From Nocardioides sp. NBC_00368 (lineage in GTDB: Bacteria; Actinomycetota; Actinomycetes; Propionibacteriales; Nocardioidaceae), in the NCBI RefSeq assembly GCF_036090055.1, contig NZ_CP107970.1, positions 5,911,001 through 5,975,000 of the forward strand: 64,000 bases of DNA. The letters are read 5' to 3'. The notes under the pieces were generated by a model, which saw only the letters and a program-made list of their open reading frames with translations, was not told where the DNA came from and did not search any database. The translations under genes were made by a program, and so were the position numbers. The stretch's first letter is position 1. Each line of letters begins with the position of its first letter. This document shows, piece after piece, positions 47,581 to 57,363 of the stretch.

Positions 47581-47888
47581 CAGTCTCTTCCGATCATTGC
47601 TTCGCGGTAGCGCGCCTGCTGCGCCGTGATGGTGTCTGCTTCCACGATGGCGTCGGCGTCGGCGACGGTGGTCGTCTTGTGATCACGCGCGTCCTTGACC
47701 CACTTGTCCTTGTCGCTCTTCCACTCGGTCTTGAGGCCGTTCGCGGCGCCTGCGGACGTGCTTCCCGGAAGCGCGGAGGCGACCTTGCCCATCGGGCCTT
47801 CGAGATCGAGACCGGCGACGGCCTCGGCCGCGGTCCCGATGGAGTTGGCCGCGGTCTTGACCTGCGGCGCCACGATTTCGACGTTCAC
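47580..47888 (-). CDS. Small WXG100-like helical protein, partner of the 781-residue protein
   Basis: The 102-residue protein is predicted to be all-helical (VAPQVKTAANSIGTAAEAVAG; TEWKSDKDKWVKDARDHKTT), the size and amphipathic character of WXG100-related proteins that pair with larger type VII substrates. The best start is GTG 47888, with gggggat upstream; no good ATG exists. It shares TGATG with the next gene, so equimolar production is likely. No EccC or other secretion genes are in the window. Confidence 0.6.
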   Translation of the reverse strand: MNVEIVAPQVKTAANSIGTAAEAVAGLDLEGPMGKVASALPGSTSAGAANGLKTEWKSDKDKWVKDARDHKTTTVADADAIVEADTITAQQARYREAMIGRD

Positions 47889-48121
47889 GAAAGGATCCCC
47901 CAAGACATTCGGAGCGATTGGTAACTCTCTCCTACCCCAAATTCCGGGTTTCAAACACAAATAGTCGAAAAATCTTGTACGCACCGGCTGGGCGCCGTGT
48001 CCGCACGTCCGCTCGGATCTCACCGGCGTCAGCCGCCGTCTGAGATAGCGTGTCGCGTCGTACGACGGCGCCCGTCGATCTTGGGGGCGAACTCGATCCG
48101 ACCTGAGTGAAGAAGGGCGCG

Positions 48122-48559
48122 ATGTCACAACTGAACGAGGCGGCAGTCGCTGGCAGTCCGCGAAGCGGCCGATGGGTCGGGCCGGCCGGGCTGGGGCTCG
48201 GAGTGGGAGTGCTGGGGGTCGTCGCCCTGGTGCGGGTGATCGTCGGCATGCCGAAGGTCAGCCAGGGCTACTACAACTCCCTCTACCGGTTCGAGGACCG
48301 CCCGGTCATCTGGGTCATTCTCGGGCTGCTGATGATCGCCTCGATCGTCCCGATCGGCATCGCGGTCGTCCTCGGCCACGTCGGCCTGGGTCAGGCGAAG
48401 GCGGCGGGCGCCAGCGCGACTATCTCGGGGATCGCGCTCGGGATCGGCTACACGCTGGCCGTCTTCTGGGTCGTACGAATCGTCAACGCGATCACGAACG
48501 CCGCCGAGCTCAACGGCGGGTTGCGGATGTTCATCGAGTACGTCGGGCTGTGGGCCTGA
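48122..48559 (+). CDS. Small membrane protein, DUF4190-like
   Basis: The 145-residue protein has three or four membrane helices (LGLGVGVLGVVALVRVIVG; VIWVILGLLMIASIVPIGIAV; ATISGIALGIGYTLAVFWVV). The layout GHVGLGQAKAAGASATISGIALGIGY resembles DUF4190 proteins, whose role is unknown. Start ATG 48122 has aagaagg upstream. It is divergent from the WXG100-like cassette across a 233-base region and may share a promoter zone with it; a role in the same process is only suggested by position. Confidence 0.65.
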   Translation: MSQLNEAAVAGSPRSGRWVGPAGLGLGVGVLGVVALVRVIVGMPKVSQGYYNSLYRFEDRPVIWVILGLLMIASIVPIGIAVVLGHVGLGQAKAAGASATISGIALGIGYTLAVFWVVRIVNAITNAAELNGGLRMFIEYVGLWA

Positions 48560-48560
48560 C

Positions 48561-49016
48561 GTGGCGGTTCAGTCTCGGGAAGCGCGGCCGCCGACCCTGG
48601 TGATCGGGTCGGTGCTGGCGTTGCTGTACGCGGTCGGCTCGCTGATCATCTGTCTGCGGGTCATCGGCATGGTTCTCGAGGACGAGGGCACCCGCCTGAG
48701 CAGCGGTGAGCAGTCGGGGCTGGCTGTCGCCTGCACGGGGATCGCGGTCACCGTGTTCGGGATCTTCTGCATCCTTCGCGGTCTTCAACGCCGGATCTGG
48801 GCGCTGACCTTGGTGGTGATCGGGCTCGGGGTCGGTGTCTTCGTCGGCATCGGGATCACGGTGATGGCGTTCGAGGCGGACGAGGACGGGCTGTTCAGCA
48901 GCGGTTGGTTCTGGCTCGTGATCACGTTGGTCATGATCGCCCCAGTCGTTCTGCTGAGCATCGCGATCTCCAAGCTGCCGTCGCCGCACGAGTCCACGAC
49001 GACCGGGCCGCGCTGA
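48561..49016 (+). CDS. Four-helix membrane protein of unknown function
   Basis: The 151-residue product has four hydrophobic segments (about 13-35, 50-72, 80-103 and 117-140), separated by short charged loops such as EDEGTRLSSGEQ and EADEDGLFSSG. I recognise no family. It starts with GTG one base after the stop of the preceding small membrane protein, so the two form a translationally linked pair. Confidence 0.6.
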   Translation: MAVQSREARPPTLVIGSVLALLYAVGSLIICLRVIGMVLEDEGTRLSSGEQSGLAVACTGIAVTVFGIFCILRGLQRRIWALTLVVIGLGVGVFVGIGITVMAFEADEDGLFSSGWFWLVITLVMIAPVVLLSIAISKLPSPHESTTTGPR

Positions 49017-49027
49017 CGGCGGCGCCG

Positions 49028-50047
49028 TCAACGTACCTCGGCCCAGAACCTCTTCAGCTCGGCGTCGAGCTCGGCCGCGACCTGCATGGGCAGGGAGTGG
49101 GTGGTTTTCGGCCAGACCTTGACGGTCCCGAGCGGGAGCTTCTTGGCCCGTTCGGCCGCGTCCTCGCCGCCGGCCAGCGACTTGTCGCTCGCGATCGCGA
49201 CGTAGACAGGCATCTGCAGCGCACGCATCTGGTCGTCGGTGAGCCGCGAAGGGGTTGGCAGGCTGCCGGAGTCGAAGTGCGCCGTGCCGGCCGCGATCAT
49301 TCGAGCCATCGGGTCGTCCGGGTCGACCTCGTCGTCCTCGACACCCCCGATCCGGTTCAGGGCGTGGTCACGCCAGGAGTCGGGGAGGAACGGGAGTGCG
49401 GCCACCGCTGACCAGCCGATCGCCCAGGCAGGCAGCATGCCGAACGTCATGATCGGCTCGAGCAGCGTCAGGCTGGCCAGCCGATCAGGGTGGCGCACGG
49501 CGACGGCCGCGGCGAGCCCTCCGCCTTGGGAGTGACCGACCAGGTGGATCCGGTCGAGCTCGAGACCGTCCAGCGCCTCCTCGACCCAGCGGGCGTTGTC
49601 GTCCATGCCACGCAGCGGAAGGGTCTGCTCGGAGAGCCCGCTGTCGCCGATCGCGTCGAAGGCGTAGACGGTGCGATGTTCGACGAAATCGCGCAGGTTC
49701 TCTCCCCACATCGGTACGCCGCTGGCCCGTCCCGGCACCAGCACGACGGGGATGTCGTCGACCGGGTCCGGGTTGACCCAGGCGTACGTCCGGACCGTGC
49801 CGAAGGTGGTCTCCACGTCGCGTGTCTCGGTCGGCTGAGGCAGCGCGGCGAAGGCGGCGTCGTACGCCTCGATGTAGGCCTGGCGTCCCGCTGGTGTGCG
49901 GAAGTGTCCGACGCCGGGGCCGCTCGTACTGAGAACCATCACCAGGCACCCCGTCGAGATGACCGCGATGGCCGTGAGGAGGACGACCGGCCAGCGTCGG
50001 CGCCTCCTGCGCGGTGCGACGTCCTCATTCTCGATGTCTGCGTCCAT
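49028..50047 (-). CDS. Membrane-anchored alpha/beta hydrolase
   Basis: The 339-residue protein has an Arg-rich cytoplasmic start (APRRRRRRW), one membrane helix (VVLLTAIAVISTGCLVMVL) and an extracytoplasmic alpha/beta hydrolase domain. The oxyanion region is VVLVPGRASGVPMW, the nucleophile Ser lies in HLVGHSQGGGLAA, and the acid and His are expected near DPDDP and TTHSLPM. The substrate is unknown. The gene is divergent from a TetR regulator whose likely operator lies between them, a common arrangement in which the regulator controls the enzyme. Confidence 0.85.
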   Translation of the reverse strand: MDADIENEDVAPRRRRRRWPVVLLTAIAVISTGCLVMVLSTSGPGVGHFRTPAGRQAYIEAYDAAFAALPQPTETRDVETTFGTVRTYAWVNPDPVDDIPVVLVPGRASGVPMWGENLRDFVEHRTVYAFDAIGDSGLSEQTLPLRGMDDNARWVEEALDGLELDRIHLVGHSQGGGLAAAVAVRHPDRLASLTLLEPIMTFGMLPAWAIGWSAVAALPFLPDSWRDHALNRIGGVEDDEVDPDDPMARMIAAGTAHFDSGSLPTPSRLTDDQMRALQMPVYVAIASDKSLAGGEDAAERAKKLPLGTVKVWPKTTHSLPMQVAAELDAELKRFWAEVR

Positions 50048-50071
50048 GTCGTCCCCTCGTTCCCGATAACG

Positions 50072-50083
50072 ATGCGATCGCAT
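50072..50083. promoter_or_regulatory. Candidate TetR operator
   Basis: atgcgatcgcat is a perfect 12-base palindrome in the 77-base divergent region, and the related ttgcgatgcgact follows at 50093-50105. The spacing and symmetry suit binding of the TetR protein encoded at 50125, covering both promoters. Confidence 0.5.
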
Positions 50084-50124
50084 TGAAACCGTTGCGATGC
50101 GACTGTATTGCTAACCTGGGCGTC

Positions 50125-50700
50125 ATGCCAAGAGCCGTCGACCACGAACAGCGCCGGTTCGAGATCGTCGCCGGACTCTGGCAGCTCGTCGCCGAGCAGG
50201 GGATCGAGGGCATCAGCCTGCGGACCGTCGCGGCTCGGGCCGGCGTGTCGATGGGCCGCGTACAGCACTATTTCGGCACCAAGGATGCGCTGGTCGTCGC
50301 CGGCGTCGACCTGCTCGTGAAGCGTGCCGTCATCGAGTACGAGGCGACCGCCGGCCGTCCGCCCCAGGACCGTCTCCTCCACATCCTGCTCCAGCAGATT
50401 CCCGTCACCGAGGCGGGCCGCATCGGGGTCACCGTCTGGTACGCCTACGTCGCCAAGGCGATGACCCATGCCGCCGTACGCCAGATCCTCGCCCAGGCGA
50501 CCAGGGTCGGTGTCGAGGAGTGCACTCGCCACATCCAGGAGGCGGACGGCGTCGATGAGGCCGAGGCACGTGCCCGCGCCATCGAGCTGCTCGCACTCTC
50601 CGACGGTCTCACCCTGCGGGTCCTCATCGGAGACATCAGCGCCGAAGAGGCCGAGGCCACGATCAGGACATACAGGTCGCGCCAACTGACGTCAGGGTGA
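50125..50700 (+). CDS. TetR family transcriptional regulator
   Basis: This 191-residue regulator has the N-terminal helix-turn-helix GISLRTVAARAGVSMGRVQHYFGTKDAL and a helical ligand-binding half of BetI-like type (LLALSDGLTLRVLIGDI). TAACCT at 50112-50117, seven bases before the ATG, suggests a leaderless transcript. It probably represses the divergent alpha/beta hydrolase gene and itself. The inducer is unknown. Confidence 0.9.
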   Translation: MPRAVDHEQRRFEIVAGLWQLVAEQGIEGISLRTVAARAGVSMGRVQHYFGTKDALVVAGVDLLVKRAVIEYEATAGRPPQDRLLHILLQQIPVTEAGRIGVTVWYAYVAKAMTHAAVRQILAQATRVGVEECTRHIQEADGVDEAEARARAIELLALSDGLTLRVLIGDISAEEAEATIRTYRSRQLTSG

Positions 50701-50736
50701 AGAGCACGCTCCCGTACGAGCCGTGGGTGGCCACAA

Positions 50737-50800
50737 GGTACGACGGGGAGTTCCGCATGGGTTACCCGCTAGTAACCCATGCGGAACTCCCCGTCGTACC
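50737..50800. terminator. 29-bp perfect palindrome between convergent tetR and phoD-like genes
   Basis: Arms 50737-50765 and 50772-50800 are exact reverse complements around a six-base loop (ccgcta). The stem starts 36 bases after the tetR stop and ends six bases before the convergent stop codon. It should terminate both transcripts. Its exceptional length and perfection match the palindrome at 12306-12372, although the sequences differ. Confidence 0.8.
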
Positions 50801-50806
50801 CGGTCC

Positions 50807-52429
50807 TCAGGCCGGAACGAGCCCGGGCCTGCCGGACTCGGTGAAGAAGCGACCACCAACGCTCAGCGGGGCGCCGGGCGTGCTCACATGCGAGACGTTC
50901 TTGTAGGTGATCTCCGCGCCGGCGGCGTCGAGCGAGACCGTCGTGTAGCCGCGGAGGCCGTTGTAGAACTTCATGTGCGGGTTGCGCTCCAGGTACGCGG
51001 CCCAGTTGGCCGGGTGCTCGGCGCCGTTGCCGCCGGAGGTGATCGAGCTGGTGACGATCTCGGTGCCCATGATCCGCGAGGACGGGTCGTCGAAGTCGTC
51101 GTGGATGTTCAGCCCGTAGTGGACGTGCACGTCACCGGTCAGCACCATCAGGTTCGACTGCTCGGACGCCTTCCAGCCCTCGAGGATCCGGCGCCGCGAA
51201 GCGGGGTAGCCGTCCCATGAGTCCATCGAGCGGGTGCCGTCGCCGGACGGGTGGTCGCGACGCGAGAAGGTGACCTGCTGCGGGACGACGTTCCACAGCG
51301 CCGAGGAGCGGCGCCAGCCGTTGATCAGCCACTGCTCCTGCTCGTTCCCCGGCAGCGTCATCGACTCCGCCTCGGACTCCGGCGAGGGCACCTTCCAGCC
51401 GTCGCCGTTGGCCTGGTTGGTGCGGTACTGGCGGGTGTCGAGGATGTCGAACTGCGCCAGCCGGCCCCACTGCAGCCGCCGGTAGAGCCTCAGGTCCGGC
51501 CCCGACGGCTGCTGCGGGAGACGCAGCGGCTGGTTCTCCCAGTAGGCCCGGTAGGCGGCGGCGCGGCGTACCAGGAACTCCTCGGGCGGCACCGAGTTCT
51601 CCGGGGTGTCGGCGGCGTAGTTGTTCTCGGTCTCGTGGTCGTCCCAGGTGACGATGAACGGGTGCGCCAGGTGGGCGGCGATCTGGTCCGGGTCGGACTT
51701 GTAGAGCCCGTAGCGCGCACGGTAGTCGTCCAGTGTCACGGTCTCGTGGTTGAGGTGCGCCGGCAGTGGCTGGGTGTAGGCGCGCGTCCCGGCCGAGGCG
51801 TTCACGGCGTACTCGTAGAGGTAGTCGCCCAGGTGGAGGACCGCGTCCACGTCCTCACCCGCAAGATGCTTGTACGCGGTGTAGTAGCCCTGGTCGTAGC
51901 GCTGGCACGAGGCGAGGGCGAAGGTCAGGGACGACACCGCGGCACCGACGGCCGGGGCGGTCCGGGTCCGGCCGACCGGGCTGATCCACTGGCCGACCCG
52001 GAAGCGGTAGAAGTACTCGGTCGCGGCGTCCAGGCCGCGGACCTCGGCGTGCACGGAGTGGTTGAACTCCGTGTGCGCGGCAGCGGTGCCGCGGCGTACG
52101 ACTCGGGTGAAGGCGGCGTCGCGGGCCACCTCCCAGCCGACCTCGAAGCGCGAGGGCGGCATCCCGCCGGTGGGCTCCAGCGGGAGCGGGGCGAGCCGGG
52201 TCCACAGCAGCACCGAGTCGGGCAGCGGGTCGCCCGAGGCGACCGCGAGCGTGAACGGGTCCGAGGTGATGGCCGACGGAGAGCCGGCCGGGGCGGCGAA
52301 GGCGCCCGTACGCGGCAGGCCGGTGGTGAACGCCAGCGCGGTCGCGGCGGCCGAGACGGTCAGGAAGCGGCGGCGGTCGAGGCCGCGAAGGGCACCGCGG
52401 AGATCAGGAGTGTTGCTGGGTGCAGGCAC
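50807..52429 (-). CDS. phoD: Tat-exported PhoD-type alkaline phosphatase/phosphodiesterase
   Basis: The 540-residue enzyme carries a twin-arginine signal (LDRRRFLTVSAAATALAF, about residues 17-34). PhoD family motifs follow: FTLAVASGDPLPDSVLLWTR, the N-terminal fibronectin-like domain, then LALASCQRYDQ-type metal site, VLHLGDYLYEY, TWDDHETENNYAAD and VLTGDVHVHYGL. Members hydrolyse phosphomonoesters and diesters in the cell wall space with Ca2+ and Fe3+. The start is GTG 52429, seven bases after aggag. It shows no Pho box that I can identify. Confidence 0.92.
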   Translation of the reverse strand: MPAPSNTPDLRGALRGLDRRRFLTVSAAATALAFTTGLPRTGAFAAPAGSPSAITSDPFTLAVASGDPLPDSVLLWTRLAPLPLEPTGGMPPSRFEVGWEVARDAAFTRVVRRGTAAAHTEFNHSVHAEVRGLDAATEYFYRFRVGQWISPVGRTRTAPAVGAAVSSLTFALASCQRYDQGYYTAYKHLAGEDVDAVLHLGDYLYEYAVNASAGTRAYTQPLPAHLNHETVTLDDYRARYGLYKSDPDQIAAHLAHPFIVTWDDHETENNYAADTPENSVPPEEFLVRRAAAYRAYWENQPLRLPQQPSGPDLRLYRRLQWGRLAQFDILDTRQYRTNQANGDGWKVPSPESEAESMTLPGNEQEQWLINGWRRSSALWNVVPQQVTFSRRDHPSGDGTRSMDSWDGYPASRRRILEGWKASEQSNLMVLTGDVHVHYGLNIHDDFDDPSSRIMGTEIVTSSITSGGNGAEHPANWAAYLERNPHMKFYNGLRGYTTVSLDAAGAEITYKNVSHVSTPGAPLSVGGRFFTESGRPGLVPA

Positions 52430-52515
52430 GGACGTGCTCCTGTCGATATGGGGGTTATCGACATCAGCGAAGCGGTGCCCGGTGAAGGCCCCGTGAAGTG
52501 TGGGGGAGGGATGGG

Positions 52516-53427
52516 CTACGGCTTGGTGCCCTCGACGGGCTCGGAGATCTGGTCAGCGGAACGGTGCACCGGACACCCCGGCGCGAAGGTGCCGAGGGCC
52601 TCGGTGTCGTACCCGTTCGGATAGCTGCGGATGCGCGGCATGTCCCGGACGTACGCCGGCTTCCGCCGCGCCGGCAGCAGGGCGACGAAGCGGGCCCGTG
52701 CCTTCAGCGCCCCACGCGACAGCGCCCGCGGGAGACGCCCGGGCTCGGGGTAGCCGAACGCCTCGAGCAGGTGCGGCTCCATCAGCGACCGCGAGAAGAT
52801 CCGGATGAGCGGCGCCAGCGGGCGCGGGTAGAAGGTGGTCAGCAGCTCGAGGGTCGAGTCGGCGACGGCACGGCCGCCCTCGTCGTACCCGAAGTGCTCG
52901 GCCTCGTAGGAGTCCAGAAGCTGCTCGAACTCCTCGTAGGTCGCCGGGATGTCCTTGATCCCCATCCGCTTCCCGAGCGCCTGGTAGTAGCGCAGCGCGG
53001 CGAGCTGCTCGTCGGGGGTGGACTGCCGCCAGCCGAACTCCTGGTTCCAGCGCCGGGGGATCACCACGAACGTCGAGAGGACGTAGCGCATGTCGTCGTT
53101 GGAGATGTCGTACATCCGGTGCATCTGGTTGATCCGCCGCACCGCCGCCCGGCCGCGAGGACTGTCCAGGTCCTCGATCGCCGCGTCCTCCAGCAGGAGT
53201 GCGGTGTCGTCGTAGCGCTTCTGGGTGTGCTCGGTGAACTGGTGGGTCTCGGCCAGCAGCCGGCCGATCGACGGCACCGCATAGGTGCGGAACAGCGCGA
53301 AGCTGAGCGCCTGAGTCGTGTCCCACGGAAACTCGTAGAGCCCCAGACGCCTCGAGATCTCCTGGAACTCGGTCTCCGGGTCCAACCCGGCCGTGCGCGC
53401 CTGCCTCTGACAATTCAGCTTGGCCAT
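52516..53427 (-). CDS. Oxygenase MpaB family protein (DUF2236, Lcp-like)
   Basis: This 303-residue cytoplasmic protein has the DUF2236/MpaB layout: FPWDTTQALSFALFRTYAVPSIGRLL, EHTQKRYDDTALLLED, then a helical core with NDDMRYVLSTFVVIPRRWNQEFGWR and LTTFYPRPLAPLIRIFSRSLM. The family includes latex-clearing protein and fungal mpaB, haem b oxygenases, but substrates of most bacterial members are unknown. Start ATG 53427 has gaggagg five bases upstream. The gene is divergent from the serpin-like gene. Confidence 0.82.
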   Translation of the reverse strand: MAKLNCQRQARTAGLDPETEFQEISRRLGLYEFPWDTTQALSFALFRTYAVPSIGRLLAETHQFTEHTQKRYDDTALLLEDAAIEDLDSPRGRAAVRRINQMHRMYDISNDDMRYVLSTFVVIPRRWNQEFGWRQSTPDEQLAALRYYQALGKRMGIKDIPATYEEFEQLLDSYEAEHFGYDEGGRAVADSTLELLTTFYPRPLAPLIRIFSRSLMEPHLLEAFGYPEPGRLPRALSRGALKARARFVALLPARRKPAYVRDMPRIRSYPNGYDTEALGTFAPGCPVHRSADQISEPVEGTKP

Positions 53428-53503
53428 CGTGCCTCCTCGCTCGATACATAACTGTATCGTGATCTGGGTCACTTGTCGTGGCTCTCCCCGTAGTGTCTTC
53501 GGC

Positions 53504-54598
53504 ATGGAGAAGTCGGGAACGCAGTCGCCCCTGTCCCTCGCCGCCGCCGAGGCGGTCAGAACGTACGCCGCCACCACCCGCTCCGCTCTCGGCACCGCCG
53601 AGTCCCCGGTGATCTCGTACGCAGGTCTGTGGCTGCTCCTCGCCTCGCTGGCGCCTGCGTCCGAGACCGAGACCGACGACGTCCTGGGGCTGAACCGCGC
53701 CGACGCCCGGGCTGCCGCGCTGACGCTGCTGGAGGCGCCGCACCCCACGATCGGAGCCGCGGTCGCCGGCTGGCTGCGTCCCGGGATCGAGCTCACGAAG
53801 GGCCTGCCGGTCCTGCTCGACCCGCTCCCGGAGCAGGCCGGGCTCGACGCGTGGGCCGCGGAGCACACCCGCGGCCTGATCAAGGAGTTCCCGCTCGAGA
53901 TCGACGCCCGGACGCTGCTCGTGCTCGCCTCGGCGCTGGTGGTGACGCCGCGCTGGAGCGAGCCGCTCGATGACGGCGGCGACGGGCTGCTCCTGCTCGA
54001 GGGCGGCTTCCAGGCGGTGGTGGAGACCGAGGCGGCCGGCCCGGTCGCGGTGGCCTGCCCGTCGAGCGAGGACGGCATCTCGGTCTACTCCGTGATCGCC
54101 GCGCCGGATGTGGCTGCTGCCGAGGTGTGGCGGGCCGCCGACGAGGTCGTCCGGAGGATCGACGCGGGCGAGGTGCACAACCACACCTTCGAACCCGAGG
54201 GCGATGACGGCCACGCCTGGACGGTCGAGGAGATCACGGTCTTCGGTGGCGCGGCATCAGACCGCTGGCGCAGCCATCTACCCGAGTGGAGTGCGGAGGA
54301 CCGGCACGACCTCTCGGCCGCGCCGGGGGTCGGCGAGATCGCCCGCGGCGTGATGGCCGCGGTCGAGGAGGAGTCGGAGGCCGCCTGCGTACAGAAGGCC
54401 GTGGCGTCCTACGACCGCGAGGGTTTCGAGGCGGCCGCGGTGACCGGGATGATGGTCAGGGCGGCCGCCGCGCCGCGGGAGACGAAGGTGCGGCAGATCG
54501 ATCTGAGGTTCGATCGGCCGCACACGGTCGTGGCGATCGCGCGCGGTGGAGCCTGGGAGGGCATCCCGCTCTTCAGCTCGTGGGTGACCCCGGCATAA
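53504..54598 (+). CDS. Serpin-like protein
   Basis: The 364-residue protein has serpin landmarks at both ends. Near the N-terminus is SPVISYAGLWLLLASLAPAS, which corresponds to the first helix-strand motif. Near the C-terminus is the hinge-like EGFEAAAVTGMMV, a reactive-loop-like VRAAAAPRETKVRQ, and the closing strands FDRPHTVVAIA and GIPLFSSWVTP. There is no signal peptide, so it would act in the cytoplasm. The internal breach and shutter sequences are weak, so inhibitory function is uncertain. TAGTGT at 53491-53496 suggests a leaderless start. A Ser/Thr kinase follows eight bases later. Confidence 0.7.
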   Translation: MEKSGTQSPLSLAAAEAVRTYAATTRSALGTAESPVISYAGLWLLLASLAPASETETDDVLGLNRADARAAALTLLEAPHPTIGAAVAGWLRPGIELTKGLPVLLDPLPEQAGLDAWAAEHTRGLIKEFPLEIDARTLLVLASALVVTPRWSEPLDDGGDGLLLLEGGFQAVVETEAAGPVAVACPSSEDGISVYSVIAAPDVAAAEVWRAADEVVRRIDAGEVHNHTFEPEGDDGHAWTVEEITVFGGAASDRWRSHLPEWSAEDRHDLSAAPGVGEIARGVMAAVEEESEAACVQKAVASYDREGFEAAAVTGMMVRAAAAPRETKVRQIDLRFDRPHTVVAIARGGAWEGIPLFSSWVTPA

Positions 54599-54606
54599 TT
54601 TCCGCC

Positions 54607-56067
<1,461 letters not shown>

Positions 56068-56118
56068 CCTCAGGAAACGGGTGCGCGACCCGGGGGTGAG
56101 GGTGCAGACTTCGCGTCC

Positions 56119-57300
56119 ATGACCCGACTCCAGCTGGCCCGGACGGCGGTCTTCGTCGCCTTCGCGATCCAGGGACTGACCTTCGCGTCGCTGATCACCC
56201 GGCTCGAGTCGATCGCGACCAAGCTCGACCTCAGCGCCGGCGACGTCTTCGTCGTGCTCGGCGTCACCACCGCGGTCGGGGCGCTGGGCAGCGTCGTCGC
56301 GGGCCACCTCGCGACCAGGATCGGCAGCGCCGCGACCCTGTCGCTGATGCTCGCGGGTGCGTCCCTGGCCGCCGTCGCGCCCGCCTTCGCGCCGACGATG
56401 GCGACCCTGCTGGTGCTCAACGGCGTCTACGGCTTCTTCCTCGGCGGCGTCGACGCCTCCATGAACATGCAGGGGACGGCCACCCAGGACGCGTACGCCC
56501 GCCCGTTGATGAACGGCTTCCACGCGATGTGGAGCGCGGCGGCCGTCCTCGGCGCCGTCTACGCGACCGTGACGATCGCCCTCGGCGTACCTCTGGGCCT
56601 GGACATGATCCCCATCGCGATCATCGGCCTGGCGGCCAACGCCGCGACGTTCCGGCTCCTGCTGCCGCCGGAGGCGGTCGACGCGGCCGAGCACCGGACC
56701 AGCAGTACGCAGCGACCCAAGCCCCGGCTGCCGTGGCTGCCCCTCCTCCTGGTCGCGGTGCCGACCTTCGCGATGTGGTTCATCGACTCCGCGGCCTCGG
56801 CCTGGGGCGGGATCTACGTCGTCGACGGCCTCGGCGCCGCCGCCGCGGTCGGACCCGCGATCTACGCCGCCTACCAACTGGTGCTCCTGGCCGTACGTCT
56901 CCCCGGCGACCGCCTCGTCGCCCACTTCGGTCCGGAGCGGGTGATCCGGACCGGCGGCATCGTCGGCGTCGGCGCCCTGGTGCTGATCGTCGCCGCCCCG
57001 CACTGGAGCGTCGCGGCGGTCGGTTTCGCCGTTCTCGGCGGCAGCCTGGCGATGGTCCCGCCGCAGTCGTTCGTCGCCGCCGCCCACATCTCCCCGGACA
57101 ACGCCGAGGAGGCGATCGCCCGGGTCAACCTCGCCAACTACGCCGGCTACCTCGCCGCCGCCTCCCTGATCGCCGCCGTCGCCGAGATCTTCGGCGAGCG
57201 CTCGATGTTCGTCATCCCGCTGGCGATCTCCGTCCTGGTCCCGCTGATGGCCAGCCGCTTCGCCACCCGCCCCGCGTCGGAGGCCGTGAAGCTCGGCTGA
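56119..57300 (+). CDS. MFS transporter
   Basis: The 393-residue protein has twelve predicted helices and the layout of the short YbjJ/FucP-like major facilitator subgroup: AIQGLTFASLITRLESIATKL at the start, GHLATRIGSAATLSL in loop 2-3, and FFLGGVDASMNMQG in helix 5. The central loop (EHRTSSTQRPKPR) is cytoplasmic. The substrate is not evident, and neighbours give no hint. Its stop lies 26 bases before the furA promoter. Confidence 0.87.
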   Translation: MTRLQLARTAVFVAFAIQGLTFASLITRLESIATKLDLSAGDVFVVLGVTTAVGALGSVVAGHLATRIGSAATLSLMLAGASLAAVAPAFAPTMATLLVLNGVYGFFLGGVDASMNMQGTATQDAYARPLMNGFHAMWSAAAVLGAVYATVTIALGVPLGLDMIPIAIIGLAANAATFRLLLPPEAVDAAEHRTSSTQRPKPRLPWLPLLLVAVPTFAMWFIDSAASAWGGIYVVDGLGAAAAVGPAIYAAYQLVLLAVRLPGDRLVAHFGPERVIRTGGIVGVGALVLIVAAPHWSVAAVGFAVLGGSLAMVPPQSFVAAAHISPDNAEEAIARVNLANYAGYLAAASLIAAVAEIFGERSMFVIPLAISVLVPLMASRFATRPASEAVKLG

Positions 57301-57326
57301 TCAGGGGCGAAAATTTCCGTTCCGTT

Positions 57327-57356
57327 TCTTGACTCATTCAAGATTTCGCGTAGTCT
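57327..57356 (+). promoter_or_regulatory. furA-katG promoter with overlapping FurA box
   Basis: TTGACT (57329-57334) and TAGTCT (57351-57356) are 16 bases apart, and seven bases separate the -10 from GTG 57364, predicting a leaderless mRNA. The dyad tcttga-ctcat-tcaaga (57327-57343) covers the -35 and closely resembles the FurA/CatR autoregulatory box of mycobacteria and Streptomyces. Confidence 0.85.
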
Positions 57357-57363
57357 CTGACGC

